Assembly (NCBI GenBank): GCA_014529385.2
Contig: CM043967.1
Location: 85,100,778 to 85,164,777 of the forward strand
Direction of reading: 5' to 3'
DNA length: 64,000 nt
Source: Adiantum capillus-veneris
Taxonomy: Eukaryota > Streptophyta > Polypodiopsida > Polypodiales > Pteridaceae
Shown: piece by piece, positions 44,642 to 55,050 of the stretch
How the letters are laid out: each line of letters starts with the position of its first letter
Numbering within the stretch: position 1 is the stretch's first letter
Program-made: the position numbers and the translations under genes
Notes under the pieces: generated by a model
Databases searched by the model: none
What the model saw: the letters and a program-made list of their open reading frames with translations, nothing else
Told to the model about the DNA's origin: nothing

Positions 44642-44929
44642 ATGTCGAAGAGAACAAAGAAGGCACGCATTGTTGGCAAATATGGAACCCGTCATGGTTC
44701 GAGTTTGAGGAAGCAAATCTAGATGATGCACGTCAGTCAACCTTCAAAGTAGTTCTATGAATTTTGTGGGAAGTTTGCGGTGAAGAGGAAAGCCATTGGA
44801 ATCCGGTCTTACAAGGACTTCAGCAGGATCAATGCCGGTGGTACCCACACATTGAATATTTTCCATGCTATGATCGTTCGTAGTACCATCAGGCGATTGA
44901 GGGAGCACTGCTCATTTGAGTGCATGTAG
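44642..44929 (+). pseudogene. Ribosomal protein eL43 (RPL37A) processed pseudogene
   Basis: Starts at ATG 44642 with [20 protein letters not shown] and LRKQI, then a TAG. After a frameshift it continues as [25 protein letters not shown] and [12 protein letters not shown], ending at TAG 44927-44929. The length matches the 92-residue ribosomal protein. No intron is present, and most zinc-binding cysteines are lost. The intronless structure and decay fit a processed pseudogene, probably made by LINE enzymes. No poly(A) or target duplication was confirmed. Confidence 0.9.
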
Positions 44930-45017
44930 GCATACTCGAACTGTAACTGCAATTGTGCAAATTTTGGTATATGAAAACCTCTTGAAGAGAGAGAGGGGGA
45001 GCAAAAGACATAAGTGT

Positions 45018-45018
<1 letters not shown>

Positions 45019-45071
<53 letters not shown>
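45019..45071 (-). repeat. (TC)n tail of LINE copy D (as GA)
   Basis: About 26 units next to the reverse of the tail motif. Confidence 0.9.
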
Positions 45072-45074
<3 letters not shown>

Positions 45075-45276
45075 GTAGATTTTATTATCGTCCTCAGAGG
45101 TCAAATATGACCTATGGAACAAAAGCTACATGTGATGTAGTATGTGTATGGCTAATGAGTGACTCTCGATGCTCCAAAATTGTGGTGATGAGAGTCGCAA
45201 TGGAGAGCCCACACTTTGATTGGGAGAGGAAAGTGTGTAGGTCTAAGTTATGGCTGAAAATGTGAGAGAAGCAAGT

Positions 45277-46683
45277 TCAGATGTGACCAAAAGCTGAGCA
45301 CTCTAGTAGTGTGTGGTACTCAGACTCTCGAACTTGCAGTGAGCATAATGTGCACAGTGGATTTGACTCTTCTCCATTGCCCCAACGCCCTATCTCGCAT
45401 CGAAGGAAATGGGAGCTAAGCCGAATGGCTGCGATAGTGCGTATCACCGACAATGGGATAGGCTCAATCATGTAACTATGAGTACGATTTCCTCTTTCAG
45501 CGAAGAACATGGTTTTGTAGTTGGGGGCAATATGGGTGGTGTAATGTATGAAGCGTGACCCACACGATTTCTCCCAAGCCGTAATACATTGGCGATGTAG
45601 AAAAGCTTCATTCACTTGGGAGTCAATTGAAGCATCATGTAGCAAGTGTAATGCATCCCATCTCCCAGACCACTTCTTTATGCCTTGCATCCATCGCGTG
45701 CTCAAGATCTTGCTTTTATGCGTCTTTTGAACTTTTTTGCTTGCTTCCCATGCAATTGTAGGAAGTCGATGTGAGGGGTTTTGACACATCTTTATCATGT
45801 ACTCCACAACCCTTTCCATGCCCATAACCTCAATTGGAAGACATCCCGACTAAAGAAGTAGGAGCACATGTGGTGTTTGTGTCTTCACTTGGAGAAAGTT
45901 TGTAAGAGAACGCTTTTGGACATTCCCAAACTCTTTCCAAGTAGACTTTGAGATGCTCCCGCCCCACACTTCAACTCCATAAAGAAGAACCGGTGTCACC
46001 AATGCATCAAAAAGATACTTCTTGAGAACCCAACACTTGATGTTTCCCGCATTACACATGTTCTCAAATGCATAAAATGCTCTCTTTCCCGCTTCCAAAT
46101 GATGCATAGCACATTCATGCCACTTGTGATTGGACGGAACCTTAAGGCCAAGGTACTTAAAGCTCTCAACCACTTCAAGCGTCTCATTGTTGTACACAGT
46201 GCATGGCTTCTCCTTGTGGTTGGTTTTCACAAGCATAACCTTTGTCTTGGATTTGTTCACAATCAGCCCACTATGCAAGCAAAAGTTCTCAAGGACAACC
46301 ATAAGCTTTTGTGCATCTTCTACAGTGTGTGCTAGAAGCACTACATCATCTGCATACAATAAAAGCATGATTAACACATTGCAAATAGTGACCTCTTCAA
46401 TGCCTTCTTCTTGCATAAAGTCAAGTACCATTTGTTCCAATTGATCGATGCATAGACCAAAGAGAGTTGGTGACAATGGACACCCTTGTTTAGCCCCAAT
46501 AGTGCTTACAAAAATTTCTGAAATTTCTCTTCCCATGCGCAATTGACAAATCACCTTCTCATAGATTCGAGAAACCGCAAGAATAAACTCACTTGGCACT
46601 TGGAGTTCTTCCATCCTTCTCCACAAATTGTTACATGGAAGCATATCAAAGGCTTTCTTAAAGTCCACAAAACAACAATACAA
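45277..46683 (-). pseudogene. LINE ORF2 RT core and C-terminus, copy D
   Basis: Continues in the frame of the 488-codon ORF after a TGA at 46684-46686. It holds YCCFVDFKKAFDMLP, GAKQGCPLSPTLFG, YADD (46345-46356) and the C-terminal knuckle near 45340-45400. Further stops are a TAG at 45850-45852 and a TGA at 45277-45279. Compared with copy B, both TGA stops are CGA to TGA changes, the expected product of CpG methylation and deamination. Confidence 0.9.
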
Positions 46684-48150
46684 TCACTTGCCTTTCAACC
46701 GACTTTCCTCCATGAGAACACGAAGAGTGACAAGATGATCAATGGTGCTACGACATCGACAAAAACCCGCTTGTCCCTTTGCACGCTTGTCATTATCTTT
46801 AGCCCAATCACCCAATTTCATCTCCATTATGCACCCAAACAACTTTGTTATAAGAGACCCAATCATTATAGTCCGGTAGTTGTTTACATTCTTTATATCC
46901 CCTCCTTTGTGCAAACGCTTAACCCAATTAGTACTCCAATCATAAGGCATACCATGTTGAAGTGCAAGGTTGACCATATCACACATCCATTCATGGGTAA
47001 AATCTCCAATCCATTTGATCATCTCCGGCTTGATACCTTGAAGATCTCCCGCTTTGCGAGTGGCCAACTTTTCAAGCCCACCGCATACATCCTCAATTGT
47101 AAAAAAAGACGGCATACATGGGAGGGAACCATAAAATGGCATTTTTTCAGGATTTGCTTGCTCATATAATTGCCTACAATGTATGTACATATCCACAAGA
47201 CTCAAGTTACCAAAATTCTCAATTGCTTGCCCCTCAAGTTTCTCTAAAATCTTCCACATGCATGTGCCTTTTCTTGGACTTGAAAAAGTTGTTGCTTTAC
47301 TTCCCATCTTATTCTCTTCTTTTGAATCAATGCGTTGTATGTATGCAAATGACTTTGATCCAACTAGATCAAAGATAATCTTTCGCTTGGTCTCATCCGG
47401 CATGGTGCATACAATTGGTCGTTCTCCCGAGCGAGGAGCTCCTTGCTTCCCCACTCTATGTGCTCCATAGACCGTAACTCCGGACATGCCAAAGTGGGTT
47501 TTGAAGAAATCTCCAATAACAATGGCAAGAGAAGGATGCGTCTCTAGCTTCTCTTCAGGAATTCCACGAATAACAATGTTCTTGGAACATCGCTCCCGTT
47601 CCTTCAACTCCTCCACATCCACATTCTCAACATTCTTTGTTTGAGCCATATCTTGCATGAGCGAGGAATTAGAAACCACATTGCTACCACATACATCAGC
47701 CCAAGACTTGTTTGTGCATACATTTTTCATGTCACATACATCCCGATTCATGGTGTCAAATTTTCCCTCTTTCAATACATGGTCATGCTCTACTTTGCTC
47801 ATCCACTCCTTCAAAGCATTCAAGTCCACAAGAGAGCGTTTACATTCCTTGACTTCCTCTTCAAGCTGCATCAAATGTGTTGTTTGCATCTCAAGTGTCC
47901 TCTTGAGATTCTCATTCTTAACCACAAGTACCCTTAGTGTGCCATTCTCCATTGCAAGTGCTCGTAAGTCTTCGCCTTGTTTGTTTACGGTCTCTTGCAA
48001 TGATACCAAGTATGCCATGATCATGGTTTTTGATGTCGTTGGTTGGGTGGTTGTGTTGCTATCTCCACACTTAGGAGGTCTTGGATCATTTTCCACATTG
48101 GTTGTGGACCTTGTTGAAGAAGAAGAACCCTTGCTAGTGCCGCAAGACAT
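46684..48150 (-). pseudogene. Chimeric LINE ORF1-RT reading frame, 488 codons
   Basis: Starts with an intact ORF1: serine/threonine-rich head, coiled coil (QLEEEVKECKRSLVDLNALK, residues about 70-125), RRM-like domain from SKNIVIRGIPEEKL, and MPDETKRKIIFD. At about 47360 it jumps to ORF2 sequence upstream of RT motif 0. That middle segment is read out of frame (MGSKATTFSSPRKG) until a 1-bp deletion restores the true frame at ENFGNLSLVDMY. The result is one open frame linking ORF1 to RT. The junction has the 3-bp microhomology ATC. Confidence 0.88.
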
Positions 48151-48356
48151 TGTATGTAAAATAAGAGATGAGAGTCAATTTTCTTAAACCTAATCACTTC
48201 GGAAATGCTGTTACAAACATGCCTTCCATAAATCTGAAAATTTCTTTCTTTACATCAATGGATAGAGGGCTTTGTGCTCTTTGATTGAGGCTATAGATCA
48301 CCCAAATCGGAGTTCGGATGAGGAAGTTATGATCAAAAGAGTGAACTGTTGTCCAC

Positions 48357-48357
<1 letters not shown>
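48151..48357 (-). other. Probable 5' UTR of LINE copy D
   Basis: No gene. It lies between the ORF1 start codon and the (GA)n tail of the next element, so it is best read as the 5' UTR of copy D. Confidence 0.5.

Positions 48358-48410
<53 letters not shown>
48358..48410 (-). repeat. (TC)n tail of copy E (as GA)
   Basis: About 26 units directly beside the reverse tail motif TTTGATTATCATCCTC. Confidence 0.9.
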
Positions 48411-48414
<4 letters not shown>

Positions 48415-48696
48415 ATTATCATCCTCTTAAGTCAAATATGACTTATGGGACCAAATAAAACATTACAAAGTGGCTCCCTCATATGATTGATACAGCTCAT
48501 TTGGGTAGGATATAGATTGGATGGAAAATTCTAGCTTTTGGGAAATCATATTTAGGGATGCACTAGCCGGTTGACATAAGACAAGAATAAGGGGCGCTAG
48601 AAAGAAATTTAAAAGATAAACCTAAGAGATATCTTCAGCTGATTGCGGCGAGGTCTTCTTCGGAGTTCGAAAATCCTGGATGATAGCCTGTCCATT

Positions 48697-49533
48697 TCAA
48701 TGGACTGCCCATTTGCCTTGTGTGTGAGCGTTGTGCGTCTTTTTGAGTTTGCTTGCTTTGAGTTTGAGTTGGTTTGTCGTCAATTCAATCCATAGCTTCT
48801 TTCCCTTGAGGAGGCGAGATTGATGTAACAACCTCGAATGCTCGTCTTTGTCCTTGAAAGTAAGGATGCATTGCCCGAATGGTAAGCATCTATTTGTGTC
48901 GTTGATCCAAGAGACTGTGCTGGGTTCAATAGTGAATGGTTGAAGTATGTCATTGAGCTTGAAGATTGCTTCTTTGAGAGTATCCTCGACAGTAGACCAT
49001 GGTGATAGGAGCCCCCCGATCCTAACTTCGAGACCAAGGGATTCTTGAAGCTGGCGTTCTTGAACAGCCGCTTGTAGCTCGATGTCAATTTTCTTCATGA
49101 TGCAATGGGTTACTTTGTGAAGTTCCTTCTGGACTATCGACACAGATTCATTGAGGGATGTTTTGACCTCTCGTGCTTTCACAAGGAGAGCTTGAATCTC
49201 TATTTCTCTTGCATTCTCAAGCTTCTGTAGGTGTTTCTTGAGAGCAACATTTTTCCCAATGAGCTCCTGATTATGGGCCTCAAGGGCTGAGATTCTTGCT
49301 TCTTGATGGGCGAGAGGATCCTTCTTGGGTGTTGTTGCCACTGCAAGAAAGCTCCTAAGAGAAGGGGGAGCTGGTGTGCATGGGGTGGACATCATCACAG
49401 TACTATCTGTGGTTTCTATGAATGGTTCCACTAACTGGCTGGGCATCCCCACTGATGCAACTCGGTCATCCTGCTGAGGCATAGGCTCCATAACTACCTG
49501 AGGTCGGACTGCATGAGACTCGGTTACTATCAA
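48697..49533 (-). CDS. LINE ORF1-like RNA-binding protein
   Basis: 278 codons, uninterrupted. The N-terminal 90 residues are low complexity. A coiled coil follows (ARISALEAHNQELIGKN to about residue 165). Then comes a domain with the layout of the ORF1 RRM and C-terminal domain of copy D: LEVRIGGL in place of NIVIRGI, VEDTLKEAIFKLNDIL in place of LAIVIGDFFKTHF, and FKDKDEHSRLL in place of MPDETKRKII. The end is lysine-rich (LKLKASKLKKTHNAH). The match is at pattern level only. It could instead be a captured host coiled-coil gene. The intact frame suggests recent expression or youth. Confidence 0.6.
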   Translation of the reverse strand: MIVTESHAVRPQVVMEPMPQQDDRVASVGMPSQLVEPFIETTDSTVMMSTPCTPAPPSLRSFLAVATTPKKDPLAHQEARISALEAHNQELIGKNVALKKHLQKLENAREIEIQALLVKAREVKTSLNESVSIVQKELHKVTHCIMKKIDIELQAAVQERQLQESLGLEVRIGGLLSPWSTVEDTLKEAIFKLNDILQPFTIEPSTVSWINDTNRCLPFGQCILTFKDKDEHSRLLHQSRLLKGKKLWIELTTNQLKLKASKLKKTHNAHTQGKWAVH

Positions 49534-49868
49534 GCTATTGTTCCAAATTTATTGTCTAGCACACAGGGGTGCTACGTGAGCTTGCAGGGGTGTACTATGC
49601 GAGCTTGTGAGCGGTGTTGGACCTGTTGAACATGTCACCTAGGCAATGCCGGGAGTTTCAAGCCTGCTGCTCAGTAGAACGCACTCTGTTGCTGTCGGGC
49701 ATGTCGAGTTTGTGATCGCTGTCGGGCAAGGTCGTTTTGGACCTGCTGTGGAGTCTGTGCCAAGCTTGAGGGGTAGGAGGAGCAGGGATATGCCTTAACG
49801 CCTCCCCATAGGGCTACCCATTGCCCCCGGGGAGATTTGTGGAAGGGAGAGATCTAGGGTTCGCTAAC

Positions 49869-49960
<92 letters not shown>

Positions 49961-50592
49961 ATAACTAGTGAGAGAGTGGGGGCATGCCAAGTGGTTGGAG
50001 AGAGAGAGAGTGATTGCAAAATACATGAGTGTTAGAGAGAGAGAGAAAAGAGATTTTTTGAGATTCATCATTTCTTCTTTTTAAAAACAAGCAGACATAA
50101 TACTCCTATTTTTCTCTGCACAAAAAATGTCTATCAATGTTGAAATTTCTTTTAAAGAAACTTCTAGGTTAACAACTAAACTTTGGAATTTCACAAAGTT
50201 TTGTAAATGAAATCTTACTCAATTCTATGGACTTGTATCACATGGGATTTGAGTCGCCGTTTTCCATTGTGGGCCCTTGTGCCCATCAGCTCACGAACTT
50301 GTGTGAAGGTTGGGGGCCAAAGAGAGAGAGAGAGAGACAGAGAGAGAATGTGTGTCTATTTTTGAACGTTAGGCCATGGAGTTCACAGCCAGTGAGGATC
50401 TTCTTGCCTACACACACACACATAGAGATAGAGAGAAAGAGAGAGAGGAAGAAGAACAACAAGAGAGAAGAAGATAATTTAACGCTATAGGATACTATAC
50501 AAAGAGACCTTAAAGATTACTACCCAAATACTAATGGGGAATAAAACAAGATTGGAGCTGACACCTATTAGGGTAATTAGTGCCCAAATAAA
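49534..50592. other. Unassigned DNA with (GA)n tracts
   Basis: No gene seen. A (GA)n tract of about 43 units lies at 49872-49957 and shorter ones lie near 49998-50010, 50034-50046 and 50320-50347. The sequence GCAAAATACATGAGTGTTAG beside one tract resembles the flank of LINE copy D at 44999-45018. Confidence 0.5.
49872..49957. repeat. (GA)n microsatellite
   Basis: About 43 uninterrupted GA units. Confidence 0.95.
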
Positions 50593-51702
50593 ATGTACAA
50601 ATTTTGGGAGACACCTATAAGACATGTAATGCGTTACATCCATGGCTCCACATCCTCAACATGCATAGAGGGGAGGATATCTTTTCTAAAATTAGTGCTC
50701 AATTGCTTTGAGTGTTCACTCTTTGTGGTGGGTCTTGCTCGGTTTTACCATTTGCTTAGTAAAGTTTGCTCAGTGTATGGCAAGACACTTAATGAAGTTG
50801 AAAAGCTACGACAACAAATAGAGTGCGTGCAGGAAGAAAAAGAAGATCTCAAGGCTACCCTAGAGCATGAAATGAAAGATGTGGTAAGTATCTTCCAAGA
50901 TTTGGAAAAACAGATCGAGGCTAATAGCAAGATGCAATTGGAGCAACAAGCATTAGAGGAGACTCTATCAGGAGAGCAAAAGAAATATTTAAAATTGTGT
51001 GAATCATAAGATGTGGTAAAGCATACACTCTTGGCTCTCTTGACCATTCAAGAAGTCCCTGCTCTTGCCTCTATTTCTCAAGCTCCAAATGCCACAAGAA
51101 AGGAGATCAAAGTGCTTAAAGCAGAGTTAGCACAAGAGAAGGTTCAAAGACAGATGATGCTGGCGAGACAAATGGCCACCCAAACACAATGGGAGCAAGA
51201 GATCAAAGAGCTCCAAGAGCAATTGGAAAAAGCTAAAGTAGATCTAGCTAGCCAAGCAAAAAGACATGCTCAAGAAATGCAAAGCAAAGATTTGGAAATT
51301 AGTCCCCTGCAAGCAAAGGCAATTGTACCAATCCAAACCGCAAAACATGTGGTAGAGTTTGAAAGAACAGACGTACACCCCTTGGACCTACCAAGCACAT
51401 CAACAGGGGGCTATGCAAATAACTTTGAAGACGACACAAAGCCTACATTTTCCCCTATTCCTCGACAAGGGTCCTGGGTTAGCTACTTCATATGGAAGAG
51501 TTGTCGACCATCAGTTCGACCATCAGTTCTATACTACCTAGTATTGTCAAAGCCCCTCAATAACTACAAGTTGATAGAGTCATATATGGTGCACACAATG
51601 CAAGTAGTGATTAATCAAATGAGATGTGTCAGACTTGACATGCCAGATGTCGACCAACATAGCAAAGACGGTAATCACATGCATTCAAGCTTTAGAAGAT
51701 AG
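50593..51702 (+). pseudogene. Coiled-coil protein remnant, origin unknown
   Basis: One frame with a single TAA at 51007-51009. It encodes two strongly heptad-like stretches (LNEVEKLRQQIECVQEEKED and KEIKVLKAELAQEKVQRQMM, continuing EQEIKELQEQLEKAKVDLAS). A region rich in serine and proline follows, then VHTMQVVINQMRCVRLDMPD. It could be a gag-like or host structural protein. I do not recognise the family. It directly precedes another partial ORF at 51717-52070. Confidence 0.45.
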
Positions 51703-51716
51703 AGCACCCCTGGTAG

Positions 51717-52070
51717 GTGATTCTCGAAGGTACTAAAGGCATTGCTTGGAATATAGATACTAAAGTTCCCAACCGCAATATACTTATGGGCATGTATGCC
51801 AAAATTATGTTTCTTCTCTTACATTATATGCAAACTTTTGAGGAGGCATTCATGACAGGATTTTTTGAAATGGATCCTACCATTTTTAATCCCCTCACTA
51901 AAAATCTACAAGTGTGGCATATTGCATACCAAAGTGTAGTGCTCAACAACCCATTCAAAGACCTATCAATACAGGTAGATATAGTGGCTCGGACTGCCAA
52001 GTTCACTTGCATCATGAAGAAGAGAAACGGCAGTTCAACTACTAAAGCTCAACTGACAAAGCTTGCATGA
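51717..52070 (+). pseudogene. Unrecognised ORF after the coiled-coil region
   Basis: 117 codons in a different frame. VPNRNILMGMYAKIMFLLLH, EEAFMTGFFEMDPTIFNP and QVWHIAYQSVVLNNP look protein-like. Possibly the shifted continuation of the upstream coiled-coil protein. It ends where the copia element begins on the other strand. Confidence 0.35.
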
Positions 52071-52079
52071 GGATGAGCA

Positions 52080-52721
52080 AAGGCTGGGAAGGGGGAAATG
52101 TTTGGGGAACTGGAAACTGCAACATACTCTCCTTGAGTGGTGGAAGACAAAGTGCAATTCTGGAGACATGATCTCCAAGAAATTTTTGCTCTAGCGAACA
52201 AGAAGACATAGCCAGATGTGGATCTCCAAGTGTCCACACAACCCGCATATCCAAATGAGTATATCCAACTATGGATGCAATACTGCTCCCAAAGCGTAAG
52301 CACTTGCTAGTTGAGCCCTTGACGTATCTCAAGATGTGCTTCACTGCTTCCCAATGCTTTCTGCCTGGATTTTTAATATACCTACTGACCACTCCCATTG
52401 TATATGCAATGTCTGGCTAGCCTTATACTTAGGCTCGGGATCATATGTGGTATACTTCTGCTTGTACACCCATTTGCATGGCAATGCTTGTTTACCGGCT
52501 AGTAACTCTGTCAATTCCCAAGTTTCATTTGTTGAGATTGAGTTATACTCATATTGCATAGTCTCTTCCCACTTCATGCTATCGTTCATTTGAATGCCCT
52601 CTTTGTAGCAAGTGGATTCACCGTAGTCAGTGACTAGCAAGTAGTCCAATCCTAGGTCAAAATGCTCAGGTGCATGAGATGTACGAGTAGATCTCCAAAG
52701 TGCATGACTGCTAGGTTCCAC
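52080..52721 (-). pseudogene. Copia RT start and RNase H, RT core deleted
   Basis: Begins with EETMQYEYNSISTNETWELT, LLAGKQALPCKWVYKQKY and DPEPKYKA (N-terminal RT). It then jumps near 52420 to sequence for MGVVSRYIKNPGRKHWEAVK and HILRYVKGSTSKCL, the connection after RT. The YVDD catalytic region is gone. RNase H pieces in other frames read STSGYVFLFA and EYVAVS. Confidence 0.85.
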
Positions 52722-52734
52722 TCTCTTTGGAGCA

Positions 52735-52739
<5 letters not shown>

Positions 52740-52786
<47 letters not shown>
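52740..52786 (+). repeat. (GT)n microsatellite
   Basis: About 23 GT units between the RT and integrase regions of the copia relic. Confidence 0.95.
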
Positions 52787-52789
<3 letters not shown>

Positions 52790-52888
52790 AGTGGAAGGTG
52801 CATCACTAGCACGTCCAACATTCTATGTAATTGGTGGTGAGGCAACATCCTCAAACCGTACTCTATGATCCTCAATGTCTTTCATTGA

Positions 52889-53870
52889 CTATTTATGCAT
52901 CTTAGACTCATTGAATATCACCTGTGAGTTGCGTATAACCTTCTTAGATTTTGGGTTCCAGAGACGATATCCCATCTCTCCATCCACACCATATCCAAGG
53001 AAGATGCACTTGTGTGATTTGGGGTCCAGCTTTTGTCTAAGCGCTTTTGGCACATGTGAGAATGCCTCACACCCAAACACACATAAATTCTCATAATTGG
53101 GATGTTTGCTCATCCACATCTCCTACAAAACCTTGTACTTTAGTGGTGTACTAGGTGACTAATTGTTCAAATAAGTAGCTGTTATAACAGCTTCTCCCTA
53201 AAATTCTTGAGGTAAGTTGGCCATAGACAACATACAAGTGACCCGCTTCTAAATGGTTCTCTTCATCCTCTCAGATACACCATTTTGGGTGGGTGTGTAA
53301 GGTGTGGTAAACTGTCTTCTTATGCTTTGTTTAGTGCAAAAGGCCTTGAACTCGGAGGAGATGTACTCGCCTCCATTGTCACTTTACAAAGCATTAAGCT
53401 TTCTACTTGATTGGTTTTCGAACAGAGCTAAGAACTTTTGAAAGACACTAAAGACGTCGCTCTTCTGCTTCAAGAGATAAATCCATACCTTTCTAGTAGA
53501 GTCATCTATGAATGTTAGGAAGTATAATGCTCCCCTAGAGACTTGACTACCATAGGTCCGCACAAGTCACTATGAACGAGATCTAGAGTACTCCCTAACT
53601 CCTTGTCCAAAGGCATTGATGTCAACTTAGTCTGTTTTCCATATATGCAATGCTAACTTAAAGAGAAATTAGAGTAATCTAACACAACGATATGACCAAA
53701 ACCCTCCAAGACTTTTATTTCCTTCTGACTCAAATGACCTAGACGATTATGCCATAACTCTGTAGACGGCAGCTCGTCTACACAAATAGAATTTTCTTTC
53801 ATGAAAGAGACATAAAGTGAGTACAATGAGCTAGACTTTTGGCCTTTAAGCATGTCCATATTTCATTTCT
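52889..53870 (-). pseudogene. Copia GAG-pre-integrase and integrase
   Basis: ELWHNRLGHLSQKEIKVLEG is the pre-integrase zinc motif. The core is seen as [24 protein letters not shown] and NGVSERM-like segments near 53290-53510. The C-terminal part (YENLCVFGCEAFSHVPKALR, KCIFLGYGVDGEMGYRLWNP) is open in one frame. Stops interrupt it elsewhere. Confidence 0.85.
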
Positions 53871-54104
53871 TGATAATCCAATATGGTAGTGTAATCCAAA
53901 TCATCCAACTGTCCAAAAAACATCAAACTCTTTGTTAATTTGTGTACATGTCTGACATTATGTAGCATAAACTCAGTGCCATTATGCATAAAAAACTAGA
54001 TGCTGCCCACACTGCATATGTCAAGCTCATAAGAATTGCCTAGCTTCATTGTGTCATGTGTGGCAGAGCATGTAGAAAACCACTCCTTGTGAGGAGTCTA
54101 GCAC

Positions 54105-54380
54105 CTAACCTAAGTCCACAATCCAATTCTGCGGATAACACTCGTCAAGAGCTAACAATGCATCAGGACTCAAATCTGATGTGAAAATCAACACATCATT
54201 TTGCACGTCAGAAACTCTCTCAATGGTTGGAGACTCAAACACATTAATCTCTTCAGTTTTCACGTTGCTTTTAGGTTTGTCGGACTTTGCTTTCTCTTTG
54301 CATTTGTCATGTTCCATTGTGCGGCAATCTTTCTTCAAGTGTCCCTTTTTATGGCTGTAGTAACAGCCAACATTTCCCAT
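54105..54380 (-). pseudogene. Copia zinc knuckle and protease start
   Basis: The CCHC knuckle is degenerate (GCYYSHKKGHLKKDC). The protease start is NWIVDLG in place of the usual WIVDSGAS. A stop follows. Confidence 0.8.
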
Positions 54381-54577
54381 GTCTTTGTCGCACGACTCTT
54401 GCTATGACCTTCCCTGCAATCCTGAGAATGATCGTAGCTATGACCACGCTGCCTTTGCTTGTCACAATTTCCACTAGCCACATATGCATCACCGTTCCCA
54501 CTTGCATCAAGATATTGACATCGAATATCCTCAGTGAGCATCGCACTAGCAACATCACACTAAAAACTAGCTTGTCA

Positions 54578-55047
54578 TTAGGTGCAAAATTGCTTATGGC
54601 TATGTAATGGTATCCCATTATAGAAATTGAGACCTTTTGAAGTAATCTGTGAAAATATGTTGTTGAACTTGTTCAAGTGAGATCTAAAATTAGTGCCCTC
54701 TTTCATATTCATGCACATAAGCTTCTTCATCAAGAAAACCTTGTTTGAGACATTGTTGCCATTCCATGATGCACATAGAGCATCCCATAAATCTTTGGCA
54801 TTGGTCTTATCCATTATGGTAAAGTAAATGGATTCACTAAGGTGCAGGAGAATTGTCACCATGCCATGCTCATTCAAGTCTTCCCATTGTTCATCAGTGT
54901 ACGCATTCTCTCTTCTTTCACGCAAGGGTGATATCAAACCTTTGTTGATCAAAACATCTTGCATACGATGCCACCAAATAGCAAAGTTTGTGCCATCAAA
55001 ATTTTTGATTTAGTACTCTTCTCTTTTGGAAGCACTACTCATAGCCA
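54578..55047 (-). pseudogene. Copia gag (UBN2-type)
   Basis: Near the start: FDGTNFAIWWHRMQDVLINK. Then DLWDALCASWNGNNVSNKVF and MKEGTNFRSHLNKFNNIFSQ, the gag fold of copia polyproteins. A TAG at about 55012-55014 follows the probable initiation region. Confidence 0.85.
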
Positions 55048-55050
55048 TGA

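Larger units (their letters stand above)
45014..48358 (-). mobile_element. LINE copy D with internal deletion
   Basis: Reverse-oriented member of the same LINE family. It has a 5' UTR, ORF1 (from ATG 48150), an internal deletion of about 1.3 kb that removes the endonuclease, then RT, C-terminus, the 3' tail motif (45072-45119) and a (GA)n tract (45019-45071, TC in sense). Only a few stops disrupt the rest. It is very similar to copy B in the RT region. Confidence 0.92.
48358..49560 (-). mobile_element. ORF1-only LINE derivative (HAL1-like), copy E
   Basis: Reverse-oriented unit with a 278-codon ORF1-like gene (48697-49533), about 240 bp of 3' UTR, the family tail motif (48411-48453) and a (TC)n end (48358-48410, GA on this strand). 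No ORF2 sequence lies between the ORF1-like gene and the tail. The layout resembles mammalian HAL1 (half-LINE) elements. The 5' boundary is uncertain. Confidence 0.7.
52080..55050 (-). mobile_element. Decayed Ty1/copia element, LTRs not found
   Basis: Reverse-oriented gag, zinc knuckle, protease, integrase and parts of RT and RNase H in copia order (integrase before RT). Many stops and a deletion of the RT core make it inactive. No LTR was identified at either end. Confidence 0.9.
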
